A DNA stretch of 64,000 nt. Origin: Methanobacterium_C sp963845285. Lineage in GTDB: Archaea > Methanobacteriota > Methanobacteria > Methanobacteriales > Methanobacteriaceae. Position numbers and translations under genes: made by a program. Under the pieces are notes generated by a model, which worked only from the letters and a program-made list of their open reading frames with translations, did not search any database and was not told the DNA's origin. Below, piece by piece: positions 18,214 to 28,291 of this stretch. Position 1 is the stretch's first letter, and each line of letters starts with the position of its first letter. The stretch lies in NCBI GenBank assembly GCA_963845285.1, contig CAWJRO010000033.1:9850-73849 (forward strand). Reading direction: 5' to 3'.

Positions 18214-19377
18214 ATGACAGGAAATGTATTAGTTACAGACGCACAGATGAGAAGTTCTCTTGCAGTTATACGTTCTTTGGGCAAAAAAGGGCTTAAAGTA
18301 ACTGCGAGTGAAGAAACTCGATTCACTACGGGGTTTTTCTCAAAATACTGCAGTGACAAAGTTGTTTATCCCAACCCCAAAAAGGAAGAAAAAAAGTTCG
18401 TTGAGAACCTTTTAAAAACCGTTAAAAATGGAAATTATGATGTTGTATTTCCTGTTGCGGATAACTGTCTGAAGTCCATAATTGATAATAGGGATGAGTT
18501 AAACAAATATACTAAAATAGCTCTTCCGGATAATGAAACATTTATGAAGGGTTATGACAAGGGAAATACCTTAAAAATTGCCATAAAAAACGGTATTCCT
18601 TGCCCTAAAACTTACTTCAGTATGGATGAACTATATGAAAATCAGGAAAAATTTGTTTATCCTATGGTTATAAAGCCAAGGATAAGTTCCGGAAGCCGAG
18701 GGTTTGAATTATGCCAATCATTTGATGATCTCGTATCTACTTATAAAGAACTTCAAGAAGAATTTGGTGAGTTATTAGTTCAAGAATACATCCCTAACGG
18801 TGGAGAAATGGGTGTCTACACACTGTTCAACTTTGAATCAGAACCCAGGGCAGTTACCGTGCAGCAACGGATAAGATCTTATCCTGTTTCAGGAGGACCC
18901 AGCACCCTAAGGAAAACTATCAAAAACGAAACCTCAAAAGAAGCCATTAAAATTGGATTTAAACTTTTAAAAGCCATGAAATGGTATGGTGTGGGAATGG
19001 TGGAGTTCCGGATCGATGAAAGAGATGGATCTTTAAAGTTAATGGAAGTTAATTCCAGATTCTGGGGATCCTTACAGCTTTCCATATTATCCGGTGTGGA
19101 TTTCCCTTACCTGCTTTACAGGTTGATCATGGATGGGGATGTTGAACCTGTCTTGGACTACCAGGAAGAGGTTTACTGCAGGTGGCTTCTCCCTGGGGAT
19201 ATGCTGTGGTTTTTAAATGCTCCAAATAAATCAAAAAACCTTAAAAAATTTTTGAAGTGGGACACTCCCGATGATATAATATCAAAAGAAGATATTGGAC
19301 CCACATTTGGTTTTATAGCTGCCACTTTAAGGTACCTTTTTGATCTGGAAATGTGGAAATTTGTGTTGAGGAGATAA
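18214..19377 (+). CDS. ATP-grasp carboxylate ligase
   Basis: 387 residues. The pre-ATP-grasp domain starts VLVTDAQMRSSLAVIRSLG. ATP-grasp motifs are YPMVIKPRISSGSRG (nucleotide lysine and glycine loop), LLVQEYIPNGGEMG and LKLMEVNSRFWGSLQ, whose Glu and Asn are Mg ligands. Enzymes of this fold join a carboxylate to an amine through an acyl phosphate. Together with a deacetylase, which exposes an amine, and sugar transferases, it may attach an amino acid or other acid to an amino sugar; that is inference. It is followed after one base by the PHP gene. Confidence 0.88.
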   Translation: MTGNVLVTDAQMRSSLAVIRSLGKKGLKVTASEETRFTTGFFSKYCSDKVVYPNPKKEEKKFVENLLKTVKNGNYDVVFPVADNCLKSIIDNRDELNKYTKIALPDNETFMKGYDKGNTLKIAIKNGIPCPKTYFSMDELYENQEKFVYPMVIKPRISSGSRGFELCQSFDDLVSTYKELQEEFGELLVQEYIPNGGEMGVYTLFNFESEPRAVTVQQRIRSYPVSGGPSTLRKTIKNETSKEAIKIGFKLLKAMKWYGVGMVEFRIDERDGSLKLMEVNSRFWGSLQLSILSGVDFPYLLYRLIMDGDVEPVLDYQEEVYCRWLLPGDMLWFLNAPNKSKNLKKFLKWDTPDDIISKEDIGPTFGFIAATLRYLFDLEMWKFVLRR

Positions 19378-19378
19378 A

Positions 19379-19996
19379 ATGAAATTTGACCTTCACATAC
19401 ACTCCAAATATTCGCCAGACTCTTTCCTCCAACCTGAAAAAATAATAAAGGTGGCCAAAAAGAAGGGATTAAATGGTGTGGCCATAACAGACCACAACAC
19501 AATAAAAGGAGGAATTAAAGCTTTGAACATTAATCAAGACCCTAATTTTCAGATCATAGTTGGTTCTGAAATAAAAACAGAATATGGAGATGTTTTAGGG
19601 TTGTTCTTGAATGAAGAAGTAAAAGATCACAGTTTTGATAATGTTGTTGATGAGATAGGATCGCAAGGTGGAATAACTGTTTTGGCACATCCTTATAGAC
19701 AGTACAATGCTCCTGAAAAAGTAATAAATAAAGTTGATCTTGTTGAGGGGTTTAATGCCAGATCAAAATCAGCTCACAATGTTAAATCTCTTAAATTGGC
19801 GAATACATTCAATAAATTTATGGCAGCAGGTAGCGACACTCATGTGTACTTTGAAGTGGGTGGTGGAATTGTTCATGCTGATGGAGACATTGAAAACGAT
19901 TTAAAAAAAGGAAACACTAAAATTAAAGGCACAGAATCAAATTATTATTTGGTCCATGGTTTGAGTGTTTTGATAGAGAAAATTAAGTTAATATAA
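19379..19996 (+). CDS. PHP-domain phosphoesterase
   Basis: 205 residues, essentially one PHP domain with all metal motifs: DLHIHSKYSPDS (HxH), ITDHNT, VGSEIKTEYGD, LAHPYRQ and GSDTHV. Such stand-alone domains hydrolyse phosphate esters, including protein tyrosine phosphatases of polysaccharide loci and histidinol-phosphate-like substrates. Its stop overlaps the next start (TAATG). The substrate is unknown, but coupling to the ATP-grasp gene is strict in spacing. Confidence 0.88.
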   Translation: MKFDLHIHSKYSPDSFLQPEKIIKVAKKKGLNGVAITDHNTIKGGIKALNINQDPNFQIIVGSEIKTEYGDVLGLFLNEEVKDHSFDNVVDEIGSQGGITVLAHPYRQYNAPEKVINKVDLVEGFNARSKSAHNVKSLKLANTFNKFMAAGSDTHVYFEVGGGIVHADGDIENDLKKGNTKIKGTESNYYLVHGLSVLIEKIKLI

Positions 19997-21138
19997 TGAT
20001 TAATATGGTTAAAAAAATTGCTATTATCGGTGCTAGGGGAATAAATAATTATGGTGGCTTTGAAACTGCTGTAGGTGAAATAGCACCAGCGCTCGTTAAA
20101 AAAGGTTATGATGTTTATTGTAGCTGTGAAAAAACAAATTATAACCCTAAAATGTACAATGGTGCAAACCTTATATATTTTCCAATAAAAATGAGTTCAA
20201 ATTATGTTTTAAGGAAAATATTGGAAATTTTGTATGATATTTACTTCAATATTTACTGTACGGTTTCTCTTAAATGTGATGTTGTTTATAGCTTAGGTTT
20301 AGGTGTAAATTTATTTGTTTTAGTTCCCAGACTATTCGGAAAAAAGAGTATAGTCAATGTTGATGGATTAGAATGGAGAAGATCAAAGTTTAGTACATTT
20401 GAACGAATAATTTTAAAGTTATTTTTTGATTTAATTATTATTTGTTCTAATTATGTTATTGTGGATAATAAATCATTAAAAAATTATATAAACTCTAAGT
20501 ATTGGGATAAAGTTAAGTACATTCCTTATGGAGTCAATGAATTTGAAAAAGTTCCATGGAATCGAAATAAAGTTAACTGGAAAATCTCTAAAAACAATTA
20601 TTGGCTTATTGTGGCGAGATTGGAACCAGAAAATAACATCCATTTAATGTTGAAAGCATATATAGACAGTAATTCTAAAAAACCGCTTGTAATTGTAGGT
20701 AACTTTGTATCTAAAAAATACAAAAATTCAATTAGAGAAATTGTTAAGGATAAAGTTGAAGACAAAGAAATAATATTCACTGGTGGCATCTATGACCAAG
20801 GAAAGCTCAACATGCTCCGACAAAATTGCTTTGCCTATATCCACGGTCACTCTGTAGGTGGAACCAACCCCTCACTTCTTGAGATCATGATCATGAAGAC
20901 CGTGATCCTTGTGCATGCGAACCATTTCAACAAGGAAGTCTGTGGTGATTCAGCAATTTATTTCAAGAATGATGATGATTTAAGGGAGAAAATGGAAATG
21001 ATTGATTTAAATACTGAAGATTTTGTTGAATTGAAGGATAAAGCTTATCAAAGAGTTAAAAAGGAATATTCTTGGAATAGTGTTACTAATGATTATGGAA
21101 GATTATTAAATAAGATATATGAGGTTAAATCTTTATGA
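19996..21138 (+). CDS. Glycosyltransferase (DUF1972/GT4-like)
   Basis: 380 residues. The N-terminal IIGARGINNYGGFETAVGEI is the DUF1972 signature of rhamnosyl- and glucosyl-transferases of polysaccharide loci. VNVDGLEWRR follows, and the C-terminal Rossmann half has YIHGHSVGGTNPSLLEIM, the GT4 donor motif. A second ATG at 20005 (MVKKIAIIG) could also be the start. It overlaps the next gene by four bases (ATGA). Confidence 0.9.
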   Translation: MINMVKKIAIIGARGINNYGGFETAVGEIAPALVKKGYDVYCSCEKTNYNPKMYNGANLIYFPIKMSSNYVLRKILEILYDIYFNIYCTVSLKCDVVYSLGLGVNLFVLVPRLFGKKSIVNVDGLEWRRSKFSTFERIILKLFFDLIIICSNYVIVDNKSLKNYINSKYWDKVKYIPYGVNEFEKVPWNRNKVNWKISKNNYWLIVARLEPENNIHLMLKAYIDSNSKKPLVIVGNFVSKKYKNSIREIVKDKVEDKEIIFTGGIYDQGKLNMLRQNCFAYIHGHSVGGTNPSLLEIMIMKTVILVHANHFNKEVCGDSAIYFKNDDDLREKMEMIDLNTEDFVELKDKAYQRVKKEYSWNSVTNDYGRLLNKIYEVKSL

Positions 21139-22277
21139 AAATTCTTTTAGTAAATTATATGGAGACAACATTTCCCGGGGGAATAAACAAGGTTGTCAGA
21201 GAAATAGCTAAAAACCTCTCAAAAAAAGGTCATGAAGTAATTGTTCTTCAAGCTAATCCATTAAATCTTCCTAAAACAGAATTTTATGAGGGATTTAAGA
21301 TTATTAGAATTTCATCAAAATTTGATAAGCATTTTTATGGGTTTAATTTTGAGATGTACCAATATTTAAAAAATCATTTTAAAGATTTAAATCCAGATAT
21401 TGTCCATGTTCATGGATATCATACTTTATTCTCCGCAGAAGTGATCTATTTAATTAAAAAGATAAGTTCTGAAGTTCCAATAGTTTTTTCATTTCATTTA
21501 GATGTCAGTTCTAGCACTATGGCTGGAAAATATTTGATTAATGTTTATAATTATTTAATGAGTAAATTAGTGCATAAACATGTAGATTATATTATATCTG
21601 ACTCTAACTTTGAAACCCATAATATCCTAAACAATCTGAGTTTAAAGAAAGATATTTCCAAAATATCTTTAGGTGTTGATGTTATAGATTTGGAAAAACC
21701 TTTTCATCATAAAGATAAAATTCGTTTAATTTACTCTGGATACTTAATAAAAAGGAAAAACATTCAACTTATATTAAAAAGTTTGCATGAGTTGATTTAT
21801 GTTTTGGATGTAAAGGATGTTATTCTTACTTTGATAGGAACAGGTCCTGAGAAGGAAAGATTGTTAAGTTTGGCTAAAAATTTAAAGTTGGAGGATCATA
21901 TTGTTTGGAAATCATTTTTGCCTCGAGAAGAGTTTATAAGTGTAATAAAAAATTCAGATATTTTCCTGCTTTTATCCCATTCTGAAGCATATGGAATCAC
22001 TGTTGCAGAGGCATTGGCTTTTGGAACACCCTGTATAATTACTAATAGAACGGCTCTTAGTGAATTTTTGGATGAACCTGGGTGTTTTGGTGTAAATTAT
22101 CCCCCAGATCCAAAAGAAGTTGCGGATTTAATTATGAAAATTTATGAAAGTGATGTGCAAGTGGGTCCATTTAGTAAAAAAATACGAACTTGGGATAAGG
22201 TTACTGAGGATTATGAAACAGTTTACAATGATGTTTTAAGAAATAAAAATGAGTCTATAAGTAATAGTGGGGATTGA
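21135..22277 (+). CDS. GT4 family glycosyltransferase
   Basis: 380 residues. FPGGINKVVREIAKNLSKKG is the acceptor-side glycine loop, and PDIVHVHGYHTLFSAE follows. The C-terminal domain starts IRLIYSGYLIKRKNIQLILK, and LLLSHSEAYGITVAEALAFG is the E(x7)E donor motif. It is cytoplasmic or membrane-associated and acts on a lipid-linked glycan. The start overlaps the preceding stop; the next gene begins 3 bases after its stop. Confidence 0.92.
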   Translation: MKILLVNYMETTFPGGINKVVREIAKNLSKKGHEVIVLQANPLNLPKTEFYEGFKIIRISSKFDKHFYGFNFEMYQYLKNHFKDLNPDIVHVHGYHTLFSAEVIYLIKKISSEVPIVFSFHLDVSSSTMAGKYLINVYNYLMSKLVHKHVDYIISDSNFETHNILNNLSLKKDISKISLGVDVIDLEKPFHHKDKIRLIYSGYLIKRKNIQLILKSLHELIYVLDVKDVILTLIGTGPEKERLLSLAKNLKLEDHIVWKSFLPREEFISVIKNSDIFLLLSHSEAYGITVAEALAFGTPCIITNRTALSEFLDEPGCFGVNYPPDPKEVADLIMKIYESDVQVGPFSKKIRTWDKVTEDYETVYNDVLRNKNESISNSGD

Positions 22278-22280
22278 ATT

Positions 22281-23861
22281 ATGGTTTTCAATAATAGATA
22301 CTTAAACAAATTTTTAATAGTTATACCTGCGGTAATAGCATTTTTTATAGCACTGATCCCGACATTGACATACCAATGGCCTTTAACTTTGGATATATTT
22401 GATCATGTTCATATTGCTCATGTTTACAGCCAGTATGGGCTTACATTAATTGATCCACTTATTGATCCACCTAAAGGAACTGCAATAGGTTACCCTCCTC
22501 TTTTTAGTATGATCATAATGTTTTTAGGAAACATGCTGAAAATTGATTATCTTCAAATTGCACGCTTATTACAACCAATTTTAGCATTTTCGGTTGTTTT
22601 ATCTGTTTCTTACGTTGCCAAAAAGTTTTATGGTCAAGTTGCAGGTATTTCAGCGGGATTTCTTTTAATGTCCAGTTATTTGTTTAGCAGATTAGTTTCA
22701 CCGCTTCCGGAAACAATGGCACTTATATTTGTACCGTTAGCTGTTTACTTTTATTACAATTCTGTGGAAAATAAAAATTATTTATATGCTTTGTTGGCAG
22801 GAATAATGTTTTTAGTAGTGGTAGCAACTCATCAGGCCACTACTTTAGTCTTATTCTTGGTTATAACTTCCATTGCATTAGTCAGCGGAATCTTACGTAA
22901 AAATAGTAGATTTTTTACAAGTTACATGATGTTTTTGGTGATTCCTTTAGCCATGGCGTTATTGGCTGGTTTTTCATTGATTTTATGGGCCCCCAGTTTT
23001 GTAAATAATATATTAACACATGGTTTACAAGCAATTACAGGATATGTATTAACATTACCAATAAATGATCCCATAAGCAATTTGAAGTATGTTGCATACA
23101 TTGGAATACTATTAATATTTGCACTTATAGGTGGAGTTGTTGCACTTAAAAAGAGGCGTACTCAGGATATAATTATTTTCACATGGATTTTAGCTGTTTT
23201 CTTAATAAGTAAATCATACTGGTTTGGAATAAATGTTTATTCTATCCGTCTTTTGGTTCATTTATTACTACCCTTTTCAATTTTAGGTGGTTTTGGTGTA
23301 AGTTATTTATATGAAGATTTCAAAAAACGTGAATTTAATTCTAAAACTGTTAGATCTGCATTTTTGGTGAGTGTGTTTATAATATCTTCATTTTATGGGA
23401 TTACAACAGTTGAAGATCCTAATCTTGGTATTTTACCCAAATATAATGCGTTTGTTTATGGTAACAGCACGGAAATTCCTCAGCTTACACCGCCAACAGA
23501 TTCAGAAGTTGATCTTGCGCAGTGGTTCACCAAAAATGGGGATAACAAATCAGTGGTAATGTCTAATAATTATTATGTAAGTCATTTTATCCTCACAATG
23601 ACAGGACAACCTATTGCAAGTGTTGTATCCTCTGAACATTGTTTGTTATGGGGTTTTACAAAACAGGAATTAACCCTTAAAAATGTGGGTTACTTTGTAT
23701 ATGATAAAAGACTTACTTATCAGTCGAAAAATAATTTCAACCCAATGGATGAAGGAACTTTCATATTTTATAATAAAAATAAAGATTTTAAACAAATAGC
23801 TCCGGATTATGTGAAATTAGTTTATGAAAATAATGATTATGTTGTGTTTAAAATAATTTAA
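22281..23861 (+). CDS. Polytopic membrane protein, GT-C-like; paralogue of 5508
   Basis: 526 residues. It aligns end to end with the product of 5508-7091: IALIPTL, LIDPLIDPPKGTAIGYPPLF, LARLLQPILAF, SRLVSPLPETMALIF, THQATT, INDPISNLKYVAYIGILLIF and a matching soluble tail. Multiple helices precede a C-terminal domain of about 130 residues. It sits inside the glycan operon, which supports a role in transferring a lipid-linked sugar. Codon use is more AT-rich than in its paralogue. Confidence 0.75.
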   Translation: MVFNNRYLNKFLIVIPAVIAFFIALIPTLTYQWPLTLDIFDHVHIAHVYSQYGLTLIDPLIDPPKGTAIGYPPLFSMIIMFLGNMLKIDYLQIARLLQPILAFSVVLSVSYVAKKFYGQVAGISAGFLLMSSYLFSRLVSPLPETMALIFVPLAVYFYYNSVENKNYLYALLAGIMFLVVVATHQATTLVLFLVITSIALVSGILRKNSRFFTSYMMFLVIPLAMALLAGFSLILWAPSFVNNILTHGLQAITGYVLTLPINDPISNLKYVAYIGILLIFALIGGVVALKKRRTQDIIIFTWILAVFLISKSYWFGINVYSIRLLVHLLLPFSILGGFGVSYLYEDFKKREFNSKTVRSAFLVSVFIISSFYGITTVEDPNLGILPKYNAFVYGNSTEIPQLTPPTDSEVDLAQWFTKNGDNKSVVMSNNYYVSHFILTMTGQPIASVVSSEHCLLWGFTKQELTLKNVGYFVYDKRLTYQSKNNFNPMDEGTFIFYNKNKDFKQIAPDYVKLVYENNDYVVFKII

Positions 23862-23986
23862 TTCAAATGGGAATTAAACGAAATTAGAACATAATTCCTA
23901 TTAACTTGTTAATTAATCAACTTAGGATTAAATCCGAGGATAATAAAATTATCAAAGTTAATATAATCGATAAAATGGTGTCAAAC

Positions 23987-25177
23987 ATGAAAATTGGAAT
24001 GATTAGCCCATTGGATCCTCAAACGGGTATAAGTAAATATTCAGAGATACTTGCTCATGAATTAAAGCAACTGGGCCATGATGTAGATTTAATATCCTCA
24101 ACAACTAACCATTTTAAAGAGAAAAAAATTCAGGGGAAAATCATCCATTTGGAGAGTTATAACCCAAAACATTATGATATATTACATTTTCAGCTTGGAA
24201 ATTCACATTTTCATGAATTTCAGTTACATATCTTGAAGAAATCAGCAGAAAATTCAAAAATAGTAACAACAATTCATGACACTCGTAATTTTGGTGCAAT
24301 GAATATCAAATGTTTTAATTGTTGTAAATTAGCTTTTGGGGAATTTTTGAGGTCACATTTAACTTATCCTTTTAATTGGGTTGATAATTATTTCCAAAGA
24401 TTTTCTGATTTCTTCATATTTCACAGTAATGTTGCAATGGAAGAATATAATAAAATGTATGGTGCAAAAAAGCCTGCAACTGTTATTCCCATATCAGCTT
24501 ATCGTATAAATAAAACTAAACATTTTAATTTTAAATTCGAGGAATTTCATGAGGATGATAAAAAATTTGAAAGGAGATTAGTTGTGCCGGGGTATATATC
24601 TCCTTTTAAAGGCCATGATATATTGATTCATGCAGTATCTGAGATTAAAACTGATTTCAAATTGGTTTTTTTAGGTGGAATCACTGATAAAGATTATGGG
24701 GACTATTTAAAAAAACTAGTTAAAACATATGGACTTGGTAATAAAATTGAATTTAAAGGATTTGTAACTGATAAAGAATTTATGTGGGAAATCAATAATT
24801 CTTATTTAATTTTAATTCCCCGATTATTAAGTCCTTGGTTAAAAGAGAAAAAAATTTATAAACTTCGAAAGGCTTTGAATTTAAAATATTTAGTTTCTCA
24901 ATCTTCAAGTGCGGTTTTAGCAAATGCATTTGCATTGGGCAAACCAGTCATATGTTCAAAAATTAAAGTTTTCTCTGAATTCATTAACCCAAATATTGGA
25001 CTATTATGTGAAGACAGTGTTGAAAGTTGGAGGAATGCTATCCAAACCCTTTTAAATACTCCAGGTCTAATTATGGAAATGTCCATAAATTCACAGAAAT
25101 TTGCAACCGAAACTTTAAACCCCAAAATTATTGCAAAAAATCATTTAAAAGTTTATAAGAAATGCTTAATGAAATAA
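23987..25177 (+). CDS. GT4-like glycosyltransferase
   Basis: About 396 residues from ATG 23987 (MKIGMISPLDPQTGISKYSE), preceded by GGTG. An in-frame ATG at 23975 and a TTG at 23906 would add residues that do not look like protein. The N-domain has HYDILHFQLGNSHFHEFQ and TTIHDTRNFG. The C-domain begins RLVVPGYISPFKGHDILI, with SAVLANAFALGKPVICSK as the donor-side motif. An insert (LIPRLLSPWLKEKKIYKLRK) precedes that motif. It is part of the (+) glycan operon. Confidence 0.85.
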   Translation: MKIGMISPLDPQTGISKYSEILAHELKQLGHDVDLISSTTNHFKEKKIQGKIIHLESYNPKHYDILHFQLGNSHFHEFQLHILKKSAENSKIVTTIHDTRNFGAMNIKCFNCCKLAFGEFLRSHLTYPFNWVDNYFQRFSDFFIFHSNVAMEEYNKMYGAKKPATVIPISAYRINKTKHFNFKFEEFHEDDKKFERRLVVPGYISPFKGHDILIHAVSEIKTDFKLVFLGGITDKDYGDYLKKLVKTYGLGNKIEFKGFVTDKEFMWEINNSYLILIPRLLSPWLKEKKIYKLRKALNLKYLVSQSSSAVLANAFALGKPVICSKIKVFSEFINPNIGLLCEDSVESWRNAIQTLLNTPGLIMEMSINSQKFATETLNPKIIAKNHLKVYKKCLMK

Positions 25178-25178
25178 A

Positions 25179-27395
25179 ATGAGAGAAAATAATATGGAAA
25201 TAATAAACCCTTTTCAAATGAACGATTGGGACATCAGTAGTTTATTTAAACTTATACTATCCCTTCAAGTTATACTATGGTCAACAATATGTTTAAATTC
25301 AATAGGATTGAACATACTTGGATTAAGGCAGTTAACAGGATTAATCTGTTTAATATTTATAAATGGAATTCTTATTCTTAGGATATTTAAAATTCATAAA
25401 ATTGGTGATATAGAAACAGTCCTATATTCTGTGGGTTTAAGTATTGCTGTTTTGATGTTTTTAGGGGCAATTGTAAACCTCCTTTATCCATTAATTGGTA
25501 TTTCACATCCTTTATCTGTAATACCTCTCATGATTACTGAGACTGTTTTAACTATTTTCCTCTGTGGTTTAAGCTATTTAAGGGATAAAAACTTTCAGGA
25601 CCCTTCATATATAAATGTTGGGGGTTTGATGCTTCCAATATTATTTTTATGCTTAATTCCTTTCTTGGCAATATTTGGGACTTACATGATTAATAATTAT
25701 CATGTTAACACGATTTCAATGATCATGATTCTTTTTGTTGGTGCTGTGCCAGTTTTAGTTGCTTTTGATAAAATTATACCAAAAAAATTGTATCCATTTG
25801 CTTTATTTACAATGGCTTTGTCTCTTCTTTACTTTTCTTCTTTAATATCTACTTATATAACTGGTTGGGATATTAACGTTGAGTATTATTTTTCTAACCT
25901 TGCCGTAACCAGCTCTTATTGGAATTTATTGATTCCAGAGAGGACTAATGCTATGTTAAGTTTGGTGATAATGGTTCCAATGTTTTTCAATGTAATGGGA
26001 ATAAACGTTGTAAATATATTTAAAATAATTTATCCATTAATATTTTCTTTGGTACCGTTGGGACTTTATAAAATATTTAAAGAACAAACAGATAGTAAGA
26101 TAGGATTTTTATCAGTTTTTCTTTTTATTTCTGTCTCAATGTTTTTTATAGAAATGCCTTACCTTGCAAGACAGGAAATAGGTGAATTATTCCTTGTTTT
26201 ATTAGTTATGTTAATAATTGAAAGAAAAATAAGTTCTCATAACGAAATGTTGCTTTCGATAGTTTTTATTATCTCTCTAATTATATCTCATTATTCCATT
26301 GATTATATATATTTAAGCCTTCTTATCGGTGTTCTTTTGGTATTTGGGGTTAGAGATTCCATTAAAATGGATAAACATCATTTTTTATCCAATTTAACCG
26401 CTAAAATTCCTGGTTTACATTCTTTTTTAAAGAAAAATAAAGGCCAAAATCAGGGATTACCAAAAAGATATTATCTTGTACAGTTAGTATTAATACTATT
26501 ATTTACAATAATATATTACAAATTTGTTTCTAGTTCAGAACTTTTTAATTTAACATTATACACGTTAAAATCAGTTTTAGTGACTTCAGTTACCCATTTC
26601 ATGGATCCTAATACAATACAAGCTGTTGCTATAATCAAGACTAATAAATCACTTTTGAGTAATATTGCACTTTACTTACAGTTAATTATCCAGTTTTTTA
26701 TTTGTATTGGTGTCATCTTGATTTTATTCAAACGTACAAACATGAAATTTAAGGATGATTACAGTGTGTTTTCAGTTTTAAACATGATCTTATTGGGTTC
26801 TTTGTTAATAATTCCATTCCTTGCATGTGCTCTTAATACGGAAAGGTTTTATCAGATATCACTTATATTCCTCTCTCCATTCTTTATTGTGGGGGGAATT
26901 GGAATTTTCAGACTGTTAAACAAAATTTTTAAATTAAACTGGACAAAAAAAGAAGTTTATGACTTCTCTTTGAAGGTACTATCCTTATTCTTAGTTGTGT
27001 CCTTATTGTTTAACACAGGATTCATTTATGAAGCTTTAAATGCCAAACATGCATCCATGGCTTTAAGCAGTGACATGGATGGACCAAGATTTAATGGAAT
27101 GGAAATTAGTGGCGCGCAGTGGTTGGCAGGAATTAAAAATCAAGAATCTTCCACATATGCTGATCAGTACAGAGCTGTAATGTTAAATAGTTTTAATAAC
27201 AACACTGAGGTACTAACGACAGATTTAAAAATGGAAAAAGGTTCCTATTTTTATATGGGAACATTTAATATCAATAATAACAAATTTGGTCTTTACCCAA
27301 GTATGAGTTCAGTTGTTCAATATTTTAGTGATAAAACTATTTTAGTTGGAAAAAATAAAATTTATGATGATAAGGGGTCACAAATTTATTATTGA
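25179..27395 (+). CDS. DUF2206 polytopic membrane protein
   Basis: 738 residues, or 733 if ATG 25194 is used (GAGAG precedes it). INPFQMNDWDISSLFKLILS and LRQLTGLICLIFINGILILR are the start I recognise for DUF2206 proteins of methanogens. About 18 hydrophobic helices follow, then an extracellular tail after residue 610 (MDGPRFNGMEISGAQWLAG). Large size, many helices and a soluble tail resemble GT-C oligosaccharyl or sugar transferases. It closes the (+) operon and faces a convergent acyltransferase gene. Function is not established. Confidence 0.75.
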   Translation: MRENNMEIINPFQMNDWDISSLFKLILSLQVILWSTICLNSIGLNILGLRQLTGLICLIFINGILILRIFKIHKIGDIETVLYSVGLSIAVLMFLGAIVNLLYPLIGISHPLSVIPLMITETVLTIFLCGLSYLRDKNFQDPSYINVGGLMLPILFLCLIPFLAIFGTYMINNYHVNTISMIMILFVGAVPVLVAFDKIIPKKLYPFALFTMALSLLYFSSLISTYITGWDINVEYYFSNLAVTSSYWNLLIPERTNAMLSLVIMVPMFFNVMGINVVNIFKIIYPLIFSLVPLGLYKIFKEQTDSKIGFLSVFLFISVSMFFIEMPYLARQEIGELFLVLLVMLIIERKISSHNEMLLSIVFIISLIISHYSIDYIYLSLLIGVLLVFGVRDSIKMDKHHFLSNLTAKIPGLHSFLKKNKGQNQGLPKRYYLVQLVLILLFTIIYYKFVSSSELFNLTLYTLKSVLVTSVTHFMDPNTIQAVAIIKTNKSLLSNIALYLQLIIQFFICIGVILILFKRTNMKFKDDYSVFSVLNMILLGSLLIIPFLACALNTERFYQISLIFLSPFFIVGGIGIFRLLNKIFKLNWTKKEVYDFSLKVLSLFLVVSLLFNTGFIYEALNAKHASMALSSDMDGPRFNGMEISGAQWLAGIKNQESSTYADQYRAVMLNSFNNNTEVLTTDLKMEKGSYFYMGTFNINNNKFGLYPSMSSVVQYFSDKTILVGKNKIYDDKGSQIYY

Positions 27396-27495
27396 TATGA
27401 TATTTAACCCATTCTTTTTTTTAATTATTTTGGCTCTGTAGAAATCGTTTAATATAATGAGTTATTATTATAAATTTACATTAATAATATTTATC

Positions 27496-28101
27496 CTACC
27501 AAAAATATAAACGTTGGGTTGTATCAAGTTTGTATTTTACAATTGGTCTTTCTTTTATAAACTTCGCAGGTACCCCACCAACCAATGTCCAAGGTTTAAC
27601 ATTTTTAGTAACAACCGCTCCTGAAGCTACAACCGCTCCCTCACCAATTTTAACTTCTGGAAGGATTATAACACCAGTACCAATGTATACATAATCCTCA
27701 ATGTACACAGTCCCACCGGAAATGTTGAATGTAGGACTGTTTATATCATGTTCCATTGTATGTATACGTGTACCTCCTCCGATATTTACATTATTGCCTA
27801 TGATTAATTCCGATCGGCCATCTAATACACATCCATCACCTATTATGGAATTATGCCCAATTATGACCCCATTTGGGTTTAAAAAACGGCAACACCTATA
27901 AATTATAGAATCATTTGGGATTTTAACTCTAAAAACTTTTCGATAAAGGAAATGTCTTATAACATGAGATGGAATATAACCTGTGAGAAGTGCAAAATAT
28001 AAATATAACCCTCTTACAAAATTATAAAAGGTTAAAAACGATTTTGAAATATTGGAGTAAGGATTAATTTTAATATAATTTCGAACTTTTTCAAGTAACA
28101 T
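27496..28101 (-). CDS. LbetaH acyltransferase (WbbJ/CysE-like)
   Basis: 201 residues. The hexapeptide left-handed helix covers about 80-185: IIGHNSIIGDGCVLDGRSEL, then GNNVNIGGGTRIHTMEHDI, and GAVVASGAVVTKNVKPWTLV. EHDI carries the catalytic His. The product adds an O- or N-acetyl group to a sugar. GAGGT precedes the ATG. The paralogue at 29634 has the same length and frame. Confidence 0.9.
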   Translation of the reverse strand: MLLEKVRNYIKINPYSNISKSFLTFYNFVRGLYLYFALLTGYIPSHVIRHFLYRKVFRVKIPNDSIIYRCCRFLNPNGVIIGHNSIIGDGCVLDGRSELIIGNNVNIGGGTRIHTMEHDINSPTFNISGGTVYIEDYVYIGTGVIILPEVKIGEGAVVASGAVVTKNVKPWTLVGGVPAKFIKERPIVKYKLDTTQRLYFW

Positions 28102-28291
28102 TATTATTACCTCATTAAGCTAAAAAGTTTGATTGAAATATTTTAGATCATTATAAATTAAATTAATTTAAGAACATATTATTTTTCTTATAATAAAAAA
28201 TTAAATCTTTTGAAGTTTCCAAAAATTTAACTTTAACACCTCCAATTTGAAAGTATTAAATAATAATAAGATTGATTCGGATAAAAAAGAT

